Source: Woeseiaceae bacterium (GTDB lineage: Bacteria; Pseudomonadota; Gammaproteobacteria; Steroidobacterales; Woeseiaceae). From it: 11,587 nt of DNA. Below, in pieces: positions 1 to 7,433 of this stretch. Where the stretch lies: the NCBI GenBank assembly GCA_013138675.1, contig WTCH01000188.1, forward strand, positions 1-11,587, read 5' to 3'. A model generated the notes under the pieces. That model saw nothing but the letters and a program-made list of their open reading frames with translations, made no database searches and was not told the origin of the DNA. The position numbers and the translations under genes are program-made. The first letter of the stretch is position 1. Each line of letters begins with the position of its first letter.

Positions 1-849
1 GGCGTCGACCCACTCGGTGCTTTCGTAAGTAAGCCCCAGCTGGTCAAGCAGACGCTCTTCCATATCGGGCATGTGAGCAACGCCGTAGAAGATCCCAATG
101 CGTTGTGCCCCGCTGTCAACCTCTCTCACCAACACGTCAATAGCGCGCTGATTCCTGGCTTCGATCACGGCGGAGCCCGAGTCATCCCCGAGCATGTCGC
201 TGGCCTGTTTGACGTTTGTGATCTCATACGCTGCCATGGTCTTTAACGAGTCGCCCTGGCCGGATGACAGCACGCCGGACAGCATTTCCATGTCTTTTAG
301 TCCGAGCGGGTCTTTCGCATACTCGTTAAGTGATGCGAAGAAGATCCGCCAGAAGTAGACGTACAACGATTCGCCGCGCTCCTCCATGCTTTCCCGCATT
401 TCTTTGGGAGACAGGTCGGCGTGTACGAAATTGGCAGCGTCGTAATTGATTTCATCGAGCTGAAATGACAGGTCGAGCAAGCGCATCATGCCAACCTGCG
501 TGGTCGAGAGAATGCCGGAACGTTTCTCGAGCCGGCCGGGTGCCAGTGCGTCTTCCGGTGCAATCAGTTCGAACAGTACAGCGTCGTAGTCGCGAAAACG
601 CGTGTTGAGTTCAGCGTAGTACGACGGATCGCCGATGTGAACAGCGCCGACAAGATCGACTTCGAGCAACCGGTCATTTGCGAAAGGAACGTAGCGGGCG
701 ATCGACATCTGTAATGCGGTGGGCCGGTCCTGATCATCAACGGCAACTCGCGCGAACTCAGGCGCCGTGTCCTGGGCCAGCGCGCTCGACGCGAATGCGA
801 TGGCAAGCAGGCCCAGCAGCAGCAGTCGCGTATGTCGAGTGATGTTCAT
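1..849 (-). CDS. Exported TraB/Tiki-superfamily protein (3' end cut by window edge)
   Basis: This gene reads leftward from an ATG at 849-847 and stays open to base 1, giving 283 residues without a stop, so the C-terminus lies outside the window. Residues 1-25 form a signal peptide: basic start (NITRHTR), a Leu-rich core and an ALA cleavage site before QD, so the product is probably periplasmic or exported. Two GxxH motifs are visible, GAVH at 68-71 and GVAH at 256-259, with FELI (Glu94) after a predicted beta strand and an R-N pair at 232-233. This spacing is characteristic of the TraB/PrgY/GumN/Tiki superfamily, some members of which are metal-dependent proteases. The substrate is unknown. 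It starts 9 nt after the ppc stop, so it is probably co-transcribed with yajQ and ppc. I see no strong ribosome binding site; GGGG lies about 12 nt upstream within the ppc end. The superfamily call is fairly secure; the enzymatic role is inferred. Confidence 0.75.
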   Translation of the reverse strand, partial: MNITRHTRLLLLGLLAIAFASSALAQDTAPEFARVAVDDQDRPTALQMSIARYVPFANDRLLEVDLVGAVHIGDPSYYAELNTRFRDYDAVLFELIAPEDALAPGRLEKRSGILSTTQVGMMRLLDLSFQLDEINYDAANFVHADLSPKEMRESMEERGESLYVYFWRIFFASLNEYAKDPLGLKDMEMLSGVLSSGQGDSLKTMAAYEITNVKQASDMLGDDSGSAVIEARNQRAIDVLVREVDSGAQRIGIFYGVAHMPDMEERLLDQLGLTYESTEWVDA

Positions 850-858
850 AGGGGCATT

Positions 859-3600
859 CTACCCCGTATTTTGCAGACCCTGAGCGATGCCGTTCACACT
901 CGCGAGTAGTGCATCGAACAACGCCGTATCCTCGTAATCCGACGCGCGCCACCTGGCGAGCAGGTCGATCTGCATAAGGCTCATTGGGTCGACATAGGGA
1001 TTGCGCAACATAATGGCTCGCTGCAGCGTGACGTCGCCTTCCAGAAGCATCTCGCGGTTGGAGTATTCGAGGATCAGGTCGCGCGTGAGGTCGTGTTCTT
1101 TCTCAATGATGGGGAAGAACTCATCATGCAGATCACCGGCCAGCTCGGAGTAGAGCTTCGCTACGCCGAGGTCTGCTTTTGCAAGCACCATTTCGGCGTC
1201 GGCTGTCAGCGCGCGCATGAAGTACCACTCGGCAAACATCTGGCGAAATGCGTCGCTGTCGAATTGTTCGGCCGCTTTCGCGAGCCCTGTGCCAATCCCA
1301 TACCAGCCGGGCAACATGCAACGTGATTGTGTCCAGGAAAACACCCACGGGATCGCGCGCAAATCCTCAATACCCTGTTGAGTGCGTCGTGACGATGGCC
1401 GAGAGCCAATCCGCATGCGTTCGATCAGATCAATCGGTGTCGCCAGGCGGAAATAGTCGTGAAACTTCGGCGTTTCGTAAACCAGCTTGCGGTAGGCCCG
1501 ACGGCTTTCCTCCGCAATGACGTCCATCATGTCATGCCATTCCGGCATATCGTTGCCACGATGTCTCGGCATGGCCGTGGCGAGAGCGACCGACCCGGTA
1601 ACCTGTTCAAGCGTGCGTAACGCGATGCCGCGCAAACCGTACTTCTCGTTGATGATCTCGCCTTGCTCAGTCACACGAAGGCGGCCATTAACAGTCCCCG
1701 GTGGCGCACCGAGTACCGCGACATGTGTCTTGCTGCCGCCGCGGCTGATGGTGCCGCCGCGACCGTGGAACAGCGTCAGCTCGACGTCTTCGGATTCCAC
1801 CGCATTAACGAGCGTGACCTGGGCATTTTGCAAAGACCAGCGCGCCGACGCGAGGCCGCTATCCTTGTTGCTGTCGGAATAGCCGATCATCACGGGCTGG
1901 CGGTTCGCGCGGCGATCCAGGTGCTCGCGGTAAAGGTCGGTGGACAGCAGGTTCTTGAGAATGTCGCGGCCGCGATCAAGGTCGTCCACTGTTTCAAGCA
2001 ATGGCGCGATGTCGATTGGCACTTCGAAGCGCTTGTTGTGAAGTTCGCCCCACTGCGCCAGCAGCAGAACTGACAGGATGTCATCCGCGCCCTGCGTCAT
2101 GCTGACGATGAACGGTCCGATCGCACACCGACCGTATTTGCGGCGGCAAAAAGCGATGGCCTGAAACACGGCGATGGTCTTGCGCGCCTGCGTACCGAGT
2201 GTCGCAGGCATGCTCTCGCGGGACTCGATCGCCTCGAGAATTCTCGCGGTACGGTCTTCACGTGACCACTCGTCCCAGTCCTCCTCACCGAGGCACTCAC
2301 CGACCACGCGCCGGTGAACTTCGGCATCCTGCCGAATATCCAGTGTGATCAGGTGGAAGCCGAATGTATCGATACGCCGCAGCAAGCGGTTTACGGCGAA
2401 CAGTCCCGCATGCTCGCCCTTGTTAGCTACAAGACTGTCCGCGAGCAACTGGATGTCGGCCCGGAACTGCATAAACTTTTCGTAAGGGAAGACATCGTCG
2501 TCGTAGGTAGAGTGCAGGCGCTGTTGGACGAGCCTCAGGAACACGCGATAAGGCATGTTCCGGTGGCGTGCCGGAACGGCATGGTAGGCATTCTGGAAAA
2601 CCCCGCGATATTCATCGATCTTCGCGGTGATCTCATCACTGAACCCTACGCGCTCGGTCGTCTGGCTGAGTTTTGCAGCGATAGCCGCACACTCATTGAA
2701 GTACAGGTCAAGAATCAGTGAGCGCTGGCGAGCCAGCGTTGCACGAATTGTCTTGGCGTTTACGTTCGGGTTGCCGTCCATGTCGCCGCCGACCCACGAG
2801 CCGTACCGCAGGATGGATGGCAGCGTGATTTTCTCACCGTCTTTGCCATAAATCCGCGACAGGGCCATCTCGATGTCCTCATAGAACGGCGGTGTAGCGC
2901 GATAGAGAACGTCGGTCATGAAGAACAGGATGTGCTCAAGCTCGTCGGCGACCGTCATCTGCTCCGACGGATGTTCATCCGTTTGCCAGCCCGTCGTGAT
3001 CAGGAGCCGAATATTGGCCAGACAGGCATGCGTCTCCTGGGCGGTCATGGTCGGGTCGAGTAATTCGACGAGATAGCGAACGATGTTTTGTTCCTTGCGT
3101 AAAATCGTGCGGCGCGTAGGTTCCGTCGGGTGGGCTGTGAAAACGGGCTCGATGCTCAGCGTGTTGATGAGCTCCTGCAGTTCGTCGACGGTCATGCCCG
3201 AGGCCTTCAGCTTAACGAGCGTGTCCTCGAAGCCGCCGGGTTGGTAGTGACCGACCTCGCGCAAATACTCGCGGCGGCGGCGAATGCGGTGCACTTTCTC
3301 GGCGGTGTTGACCATCTGGAAGTAGGTCGAAAAGCCGCGAATCACTTGCAGTGCAAGATCGGGGTCCAGGTTTTCGACGAGCTTGGCGAGCTCTTCACCC
3401 GGCTTTTCGTTTTCCTCGCGCCGGCGAATGGAGCGGCGCCGGGCGTTTTCGACGAATTCAAACAACTCATCGCCGCCCTGCTCCTTGATCAGGTCGCCGA
3501 CCATTGCGCCCAGCGTGCGCACATCGTCGCGCAAGGCCTGGTCCTTGTCCTCGAACATGATGTCCTGGCGGCGCAAGGTTTTGTGTGCCCCGGTACTCAT
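859..3600 (-). CDS. ppc: Phosphoenolpyruvate carboxylase
   Basis: Cytosolic PEP carboxylase converts phosphoenolpyruvate and bicarbonate to oxaloacetate plus phosphate, the main anaplerotic feed of the TCA cycle. The 913-residue protein carries the family signatures in order: TAHPTE with catalytic His157 (155-160), GSWVGGDMDGNP (267-278), MIGYSDSNKDSG (571-582), the glycine-rich loop HGRGGTISRGG (612-622), AIPWVFSWTQSR (749-760), LRNPYVDP (865-872) and the invariant C-terminal QNTG. E. coli Ppc is 883 residues. The ATG at 3600 has a weak upstream signal. An internal ATG at 3558 (Met15, followed by FEDKDQALRDDV) lines up better with the E. coli N-terminus and has AGGA 4 nt upstream, so the true protein may be 899 residues. 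It lies 12 nt downstream of yajQ and 9 nt upstream of the TraB/Tiki gene. Identity is certain; only the start is open. Confidence 0.97.
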   Translation of the reverse strand: MSTGAHKTLRRQDIMFEDKDQALRDDVRTLGAMVGDLIKEQGGDELFEFVENARRRSIRRREENEKPGEELAKLVENLDPDLALQVIRGFSTYFQMVNTAEKVHRIRRRREYLREVGHYQPGGFEDTLVKLKASGMTVDELQELINTLSIEPVFTAHPTEPTRRTILRKEQNIVRYLVELLDPTMTAQETHACLANIRLLITTGWQTDEHPSEQMTVADELEHILFFMTDVLYRATPPFYEDIEMALSRIYGKDGEKITLPSILRYGSWVGGDMDGNPNVNAKTIRATLARQRSLILDLYFNECAAIAAKLSQTTERVGFSDEITAKIDEYRGVFQNAYHAVPARHRNMPYRVFLRLVQQRLHSTYDDDVFPYEKFMQFRADIQLLADSLVANKGEHAGLFAVNRLLRRIDTFGFHLITLDIRQDAEVHRRVVGECLGEEDWDEWSREDRTARILEAIESRESMPATLGTQARKTIAVFQAIAFCRRKYGRCAIGPFIVSMTQGADDILSVLLLAQWGELHNKRFEVPIDIAPLLETVDDLDRGRDILKNLLSTDLYREHLDRRANRQPVMIGYSDSNKDSGLASARWSLQNAQVTLVNAVESEDVELTLFHGRGGTISRGGSKTHVAVLGAPPGTVNGRLRVTEQGEIINEKYGLRGIALRTLEQVTGSVALATAMPRHRGNDMPEWHDMMDVIAEESRRAYRKLVYETPKFHDYFRLATPIDLIERMRIGSRPSSRRTQQGIEDLRAIPWVFSWTQSRCMLPGWYGIGTGLAKAAEQFDSDAFRQMFAEWYFMRALTADAEMVLAKADLGVAKLYSELAGDLHDEFFPIIEKEHDLTRDLILEYSNREMLLEGDVTLQRAIMLRNPYVDPMSLMQIDLLARWRASDYEDTALFDALLASVNGIAQGLQNTG

Positions 3601-3612
3601 AGCTGTGAGTCT

Positions 3613-4095
3613 TTAATCGCGGAAGTTTTCGTATTGCAGCGGCAATTCGACATCGGCATTCTTCAGAAGCGTAATGACAGCCTGCAGGTCGTCTCGTTTT
3701 TTGCCGCTGATACGCAGTTGATCGCCCTGGATCGCGGCCTGTACTTTGAGCTTACTCCCCTTGACCATCTTGACGAGTTTTCTCGCGAGATCGGAATCGA
3801 TGCCCTTGCGCAGGATGACCTGCTGGCGTGCCTCACTGCCACTGAACTCCGGCTCCTTTTCATCCAGGCAGGCGATGTCGATGCCACGTTTTACGAGCTT
3901 CTGTCGCAGGATGTCGAGCATCTGCTTCAACTGAAAATCAGACTGGCTTGTCAGGGAAATAACCTGGCCGTCGAGCTCGTATTTGGAGCCAGTACCTTTG
4001 AAATCAAATCGCGTCGTGACCTCGCGATTCGACTGGTCAATAGCGTTGCTCGCCTCGTGAGCATCAAAGTCGCTTACGACGTCAAAAGAGGGCAT
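3613..4095 (-). CDS. yajQ: YajQ family nucleotide-binding protein (UPF0234)
   Basis: A 160-residue protein typical of the YajQ family (about 160-165 residues). It begins MPSFDVVSDFD, has the conserved TTRFDFKG segment (27-34), and ends with the hallmark LPLQYENFRD. Family members have two ferredoxin-like domains. The Xanthomonas member has been described as a cyclic di-GMP binding effector and others bind nucleotides or RNA; which applies here cannot be read from sequence. It is cytosolic, with no signal peptide or membrane segment. It is the first gene of the leftward yajQ-ppc-TraB/Tiki cluster, and its upstream region is shared with the divergent gene at 4190. GAGATCTCCC precedes the ATG, a weak Shine-Dalgarno context. 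Length and both termini match the family, so the start is well supported. Confidence 0.95.
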   Translation of the reverse strand: MPSFDVVSDFDAHEASNAIDQSNREVTTRFDFKGTGSKYELDGQVISLTSQSDFQLKQMLDILRQKLVKRGIDIACLDEKEPEFSGSEARQQVILRKGIDSDLARKLVKMVKGSKLKVQAAIQGDQLRISGKKRDDLQAVITLLKNADVELPLQYENFRD

Positions 4096-4189
4096 TGGGA
4101 GATCTCGATGGGTTCAGGAAGTACATTTAGCAAAATCTCATCAAGCTGCCCAGATACGCGAGCGGCGCTCCGGGCCCGCGTTGCACAGA
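4096..4189. promoter_or_regulatory. Divergent intergenic region between yajQ and the 4190 gene
   Basis: This roughly 94-bp stretch separates two divergent transcription units and must hold the promoter for the yajQ cluster, and probably one for the rightward pair, unless they start inside neighbouring genes. I see no convincing sigma70 pair on either strand. On the minus strand a weak TTGATG lies 15 bp ahead of TACTTC. The right part (4160-4180) is very GC-rich. The assignment rests on gene arrangement, not on a recognised motif. Confidence 0.3.
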
Positions 4190-5401
4190 ATGCCAAGGAT
4201 GCCTTTTGACCGTGATCATACTCCTTTCGACGACGACGGTGCCTGCATTTCGGGCGTGGCGCTGGCTGTCGATGCAAACCTCATCCACGAGTCGATAGCC
4301 GCCGCTGCCTATCTCAGGCAACAGATTCTCGACCTTGCTATGGAAGGCTCGAGTTTGTCAGTCGCAGTGCGCTGGTCGAGCACCGACAGATGCAATGCGG
4401 ATACGTTCAGGTCTCTGTGCGACCGGCTGGGTGCGGCCCTGGATGACGTCGGGGCACGGTCCTGCAAGATTGGCTTGCTGGTCGATGCAATATCAGTGGC
4501 ACCGCTCACCGCTTGGGAAATACGCAACGCTCACCTGGGCACAGGTCCTCTTTATGTTAGTTCGTCGCAGCAACCGATGCAGGAACGCCATTGGGAGCAA
4601 CTCTGGCAGCAGCGCTCGAACGCCATGATCCGGCCGGTCTACGTGTCGTTTGTCAGTTCACAATGCCGCCTGCTGCCGGCTGAAACAGCAAACGGCGTCA
4701 TTCCGTGTGCGGACATACAGGCGCCGACAGGTTCGGCGTGGGTCAACGTACCTGTCGATATCTCGAGCTTTGCCGACATCGACGGCGATCTTGACGAGGA
4801 GGCGCTCGAACAGGCAATTCGTGCCGGGGTTGAGGCAGGCGATGAAACGCATTCGCTTGCCTGCTGGCCGACCGCACAGATGCGGCATGACGGATGGCTG
4901 AATCGGCGCCTGGCGATCAATCTCACCGGTATCGGCACACTGGTTCAACGTCGCGATGCCGATCCCACCCGGTTTCATACACTTGACGAAATGTGCCGGC
5001 TGATTCGCCGCATCAGGGACGTCGCGCTGACACAGTCACAACGTCTCGCAAGCAGCAAAGGCAATGTGCCGGCCCTGGAGCAGGGGGACCCCGCGCGCCT
5101 GATGCCCGGCGGTCAATCGCGGGACGGCTGGTCACGGCGCTGGCAGCAGGAAGTAACGGCGACAGCCGTTCGGCATCGAAACCTTCTGGTGATCTCTCCG
5201 TGGTCAATATTTCCGGCCGATGTTGCCGACTTACGCTATGCCAACCTGTTGCCTCTGCTGCGCTACGCAGACACGTGCTCGATTGGGCCGCCGCCAGAAC
5301 TCACCGCGTGGAACCTGAGGGATTTCAAGAGCTTCCATCAACAGGCCGCCGCGGTACTACATCAAAGAGGGCGCACGCAACAGATTGCAGTACACGCATG
5401 A
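4190..5401 (+). CDS. Uncharacterised 403-residue protein
   Basis: I do not recognise this family. The reading frame has normal codon use for the window and no signal peptide or membrane segment, so the product is probably cytosolic. Visible features are an acidic Asp-rich N-terminus (DRDHTPFDDDG), a central acidic stretch (around DIDGDLDEEALEQ), and a C-terminal half that looks more ordered and conserved: WLNRRLAINLTGIGTLV, then a long amphipathic helix (LDEMCRLIRRIRDVALTQSQRLA), then HRNLLVISPWSIFPAD and LRYANLLPLLRYAD. The start is uncertain: TTG at 4181, ATG at 4190 and ATG at 4199 are all in frame and none has a good ribosome binding site. I chose the first ATG. It is followed 11 nt later by the SLC13 permease, so the two are likely co-transcribed. 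No function is proposed. Confidence 0.8.
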   Translation: MPRMPFDRDHTPFDDDGACISGVALAVDANLIHESIAAAAYLRQQILDLAMEGSSLSVAVRWSSTDRCNADTFRSLCDRLGAALDDVGARSCKIGLLVDAISVAPLTAWEIRNAHLGTGPLYVSSSQQPMQERHWEQLWQQRSNAMIRPVYVSFVSSQCRLLPAETANGVIPCADIQAPTGSAWVNVPVDISSFADIDGDLDEEALEQAIRAGVEAGDETHSLACWPTAQMRHDGWLNRRLAINLTGIGTLVQRRDADPTRFHTLDEMCRLIRRIRDVALTQSQRLASSKGNVPALEQGDPARLMPGGQSRDGWSRRWQQEVTATAVRHRNLLVISPWSIFPADVADLRYANLLPLLRYADTCSIGPPPELTAWNLRDFKSFHQQAAAVLHQRGRTQQIAVHA

Positions 5402-5412
5402 TCTAAGATACG

Positions 5413-7251
5413 GTGCAGTCGATGACTCCCGACGCACATGGCATCGCAGTTCTGTTCCTGACGGTCCTCGCGCTATTCCTTTTTACGCGCGACAAGATCC
5501 CGCTTGAGTCATCGTCGCTCGCAATTCTGATTATCCTGGTCGTCGGCTTTGAGATCGTGCCGTACGTAAAGGACGGCGAACGTGCACTCGAGGCAGCCGA
5601 CTTTTTTGCCGGCTTCGGCAATGAGGCCCTCGTTGCCATTTGCACGCTTATGATGGTGGGCAAGGCGCTCGAAACAACCGGCGCACTGCAGCCGCTGGCC
5701 AACGTCGTTGGGCGTGCCTGGTCGTCACATCCGGTGCTCGCAACGCTCATTACGCTGCTTGCCGGAGCCGTTCTCAGTGCGTTCATGAATAACACGCCGA
5801 TTGTGGTATTGCTCATGCCGATCCTCGTCGGTGCATCGCTGCGGTCGAAGTTCCCGGTTTCCCAAGTCATGCTGCCGATGGGCCTGGCCACAATCATCGG
5901 TGGCATGTCGACTACGATCGGCACGTCGACAAACCTGCTCGTTGTGGGTATTGCACAGGATCTCGGCGAACATCAGTTCAGTATGTTCGAGTGGGTACTT
6001 CCCGTTGCAATGGTTGGCGGTGTCGCTTTGCTGTTCCTGTGGCTGGTGGCCCCACGTTTGTTGCCAGACCGCACGCCGCCCATGGACGATACGACACCGC
6101 GAGTTTTCAGCGCGCAATTGCATGTAAAGGAAGGCGGTTTTGCCGATGGCAAGGCGCTCTCGGAAGTGCTCTCCAAAGCGGGCGGGCAGATGCGGATCGA
6201 TAAGATTCAGCGTAGTGAGTCGCTCGTACTGGCCAAGCTGCCATCGGTGAAGTTGCAGCCTGGCGACAGACTCTTTGTTAAAGACTCCCCCGAGAACCTG
6301 AAACACTACGAACAACTACTGGGCGCGACGCTTTTCAACATCTCCGACATTGAGCATCCGGTCGATGAGCAAACGCCACTCAAGGCTGAAGGCCAGCAGC
6401 TCGCAGAGGTAGTCGTGACCCGCGGTTCGCCTCTTCACCTGAGAAGCCTCGCAGCGGCCAGCTTTACGACCAGTTATGGCCTGATGCCGCTCGCGCTGCA
6501 TCGTGCGCGTGCGCCAAGCTCGCAGGTTACCGGTGACCTGAACATGATCCGCCTGCGGGCTGGTGACGTTTTGCTCGTGCAGGGCTCAGGCGAGGCCATC
6601 TCGAAACTCAAGGACAGTGGTTCGATGCTGGTGCTGGATGGCACGACGGATCTGCCGCATACGCACAATGCGAAACGCGCGCTCGCGATCATGGGCTTCG
6701 TCGTTCTGGCGGCGGCACTGGGAATCATGCCGATCTCAGTCAGTGCGCTGGTCGGCCTTGGCCTGATGATCGTGACTGGTTGCCTGGGCTGGCGAGATGC
6801 GGCGAATGCGTTGTCGATTCCCGTGGTGATGATCATCGTCACTGCGCTCGCGCTCGGCAAGGCGCTGATGGGTACGGGGATGGCTGACTTTATCGCGCTG
6901 AGCTTCGTCGGTGCCGCGTCAGGATTGCCAACCGCAATGATATTGAGCGCCTTCATGCTGCTCATGACGCTGATGACCAATGTTGTGTCCAACAATGCGG
7001 CCGCAGCTATCGGAACGCCGATCGCCATCAGTATCGCCGCGCAACTCGGCGTCAGTGCTGAACCTTTTATTCTCGCCGTACTGTTCGGCGCCAACATGAG
7101 CTTTGCGACACCGTATGGCTATCAAACCAACCTGCTCATTCTTAGCGCGGGCGGTTACAAGTTCAGCGACTTTCTCAGGGTGGGCATACCGCTCACGATC
7201 ATAATGTGGATAGGTTTCTCGCTGGTCCTGCCGATGCTCTACGAGCTGTAG
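5413..7251 (+). CDS. SLC13/DASS-type anion permease with two TrkA-C domains
   Basis: A 612-residue inner-membrane transporter with two hydrophobic halves (about residues 10-215 and 422-610) flanking a soluble insert. The first half holds MNNTPIVVLLMP (125-136) and GTSTNLL (170-176). The second holds VVSNNAAAAIGTPIA (524-538) and ATPYGYQTNLL (565-575). These paired Asn/Ser-Thr-Asn motifs match the substrate and sodium sites of the SLC13 family. The insert contains two RCK_C/TrkA-C-like domains (about 232-310 and 322-407), each ending in a PGDRLFV- or AGDVLLV-type strand. Length and layout resemble E. coli YfbS (about 610 residues). The substrate is probably a dicarboxylate, sulfate or similar anion, but cannot be decided here. 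The first codon is GTG at 5413, with ATG at 5422 as the alternative; neither has a strong ribosome binding site. No terminator is seen between its stop and the trp promoter 24 bp away. Confidence 0.93.
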   Translation: MQSMTPDAHGIAVLFLTVLALFLFTRDKIPLESSSLAILIILVVGFEIVPYVKDGERALEAADFFAGFGNEALVAICTLMMVGKALETTGALQPLANVVGRAWSSHPVLATLITLLAGAVLSAFMNNTPIVVLLMPILVGASLRSKFPVSQVMLPMGLATIIGGMSTTIGTSTNLLVVGIAQDLGEHQFSMFEWVLPVAMVGGVALLFLWLVAPRLLPDRTPPMDDTTPRVFSAQLHVKEGGFADGKALSEVLSKAGGQMRIDKIQRSESLVLAKLPSVKLQPGDRLFVKDSPENLKHYEQLLGATLFNISDIEHPVDEQTPLKAEGQQLAEVVVTRGSPLHLRSLAAASFTTSYGLMPLALHRARAPSSQVTGDLNMIRLRAGDVLLVQGSGEAISKLKDSGSMLVLDGTTDLPHTHNAKRALAIMGFVVLAAALGIMPISVSALVGLGLMIVTGCLGWRDAANALSIPVVMIIVTALALGKALMGTGMADFIALSFVGAASGLPTAMILSAFMLLMTLMTNVVSNNAAAAIGTPIAISIAAQLGVSAEPFILAVLFGANMSFATPYGYQTNLLILSAGGYKFSDFLRVGIPLTIIMWIGFSLVLPMLYEL

Positions 7252-7274
7252 GCGCCAAGTTTCACCCGCAACCG

Positions 7275-7303
7275 TTGACCTCTGTACAGGCGCCGGGGAT
7301 ACT
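7275..7303 (+). promoter_or_regulatory. Predicted sigma70-like trp operon promoter
   Basis: TTGACC at 7275-7280 (5 of 6 to the -35 consensus) is followed after 17 bp by GATACT at 7298-7303 (4 of 6 to the -10 consensus). It is the only well-spaced pair between the permease stop and the trp leader. Transcription should begin about 6-8 nt after the -10 box, at roughly 7309-7311, which is the leader peptide ATG itself. The spacer holds an 8-bp perfect palindrome CTGTACAG (7282-7289). No TrpR operator (CTAGT-type half sites) is seen. Confidence 0.65.
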
Positions 7304-7309
7304 CGCGCC

Positions 7310-7369
7310 ATGAAGGCTCACAGCAACAACTGGTGGTGGCTGCCCCGCATGGAGAGGGCGGCTGGCTGA
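7310..7369 (+). CDS. trpL: trp operon leader peptide
   Basis: A 19-codon reading frame encodes MKAHSNNWWWLPRMERAAG followed by TGA at 7367-7369. Three consecutive TGG codons (7331-7339) are far beyond chance for so short a peptide and sit just ahead of a terminator and trpE. The peptide acts as the tryptophan sensor of attenuation: when charged tRNA-Trp is scarce the ribosome stalls on the TGG run, and the RNA folds into an antiterminator. No clear Shine-Dalgarno is present. GGGGA ends 10 nt upstream, but that lies in the predicted -10 region, so the transcript may be leaderless. Confidence 0.9.
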   Translation: MKAHSNNWWWLPRMERAAG

Positions 7370-7429
7370 CTATTAGCTGAGCACAACAGGCAAAAGCCCA
7401 TCTCCGCCAACGTGGGGATGGGTTTTTTT
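7339..7429 (+). promoter_or_regulatory. trp attenuator (alternative RNA hairpins)
   Basis: Four pairing segments are visible. Segment 1 (7339-7345, GCTGCCC) overlaps the last Trp codon and pairs over 7 bp with 7356-7362 (GGGCGGC). Segment 2 (7351-7359, GGAGAGGGC) can instead pair with segment 3 (7396-7405, GCCCATCTCC) over 9 bp with one bulged A, forming the antiterminator. Segment 3 also pairs with segment 4 (7414-7422, GGGGATGGG) to form the terminator. A ribosome stalled on TGG TGG TGG masks segment 1 and favours 2:3, so trpE is transcribed. A ribosome that reaches the TGA at 7367 masks segment 2 and favours 3:4, ending transcription. The logic matches the enterobacterial trp attenuator. 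Confidence 0.9.
7396..7429 (+). terminator. Rho-independent terminator of the trp attenuator
   Basis: A 9-bp stem (CCCATCTCC at 7397-7405 with GGGGATGGG at 7414-7422, one T-G pair) closes an 8-nt loop. It is followed by seven T residues (7423-7429) and preceded by AAAA, which can extend pairing with the T-run. It lies 4 nt before the trpE ATG, so it is a conditional terminator within the leader, not the end of the permease unit. Confidence 0.92.
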
Positions 7430-7433
7430 ATGG

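Noticed and set aside
3130..4209. 359-codon plus-strand open frame antisense to yajQ and the start of ppc
   Set aside because: It lies entirely over two certain genes on the other strand, has no family motif or ribosome binding site, and is explained by antisense openness in GC-rich coding DNA.
4859..5386. Resemblance of the LAINLTGIGTLV-long helix segment of the unknown protein to ribonucleotide reductase-like folds
   Set aside because: No catalytic cysteines, glycyl-radical loop or other reductase signature could be found, so the resemblance is too vague to report as a function.
5725..7097. 196- and 207-codon minus-strand open frames inside the permease gene
   Set aside because: Both are antisense to a clearly coding transporter with intact family motifs, and neither shows protein features of its own.
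7282..7289. CTGTACAG as a LexA or TrpR site
   Set aside because: LexA sites need CTGT and ACAG separated by about 8 bp, and TrpR sites have CTAGT-type half sites. Neither fits.
7251..7296. Two GGCGCC copies (7251-7256 and 7289-7294) as a permease terminator stem
   Set aside because: They are self-complementary 6-mers 32 nt apart with no following T-run, so a terminator is not supported.
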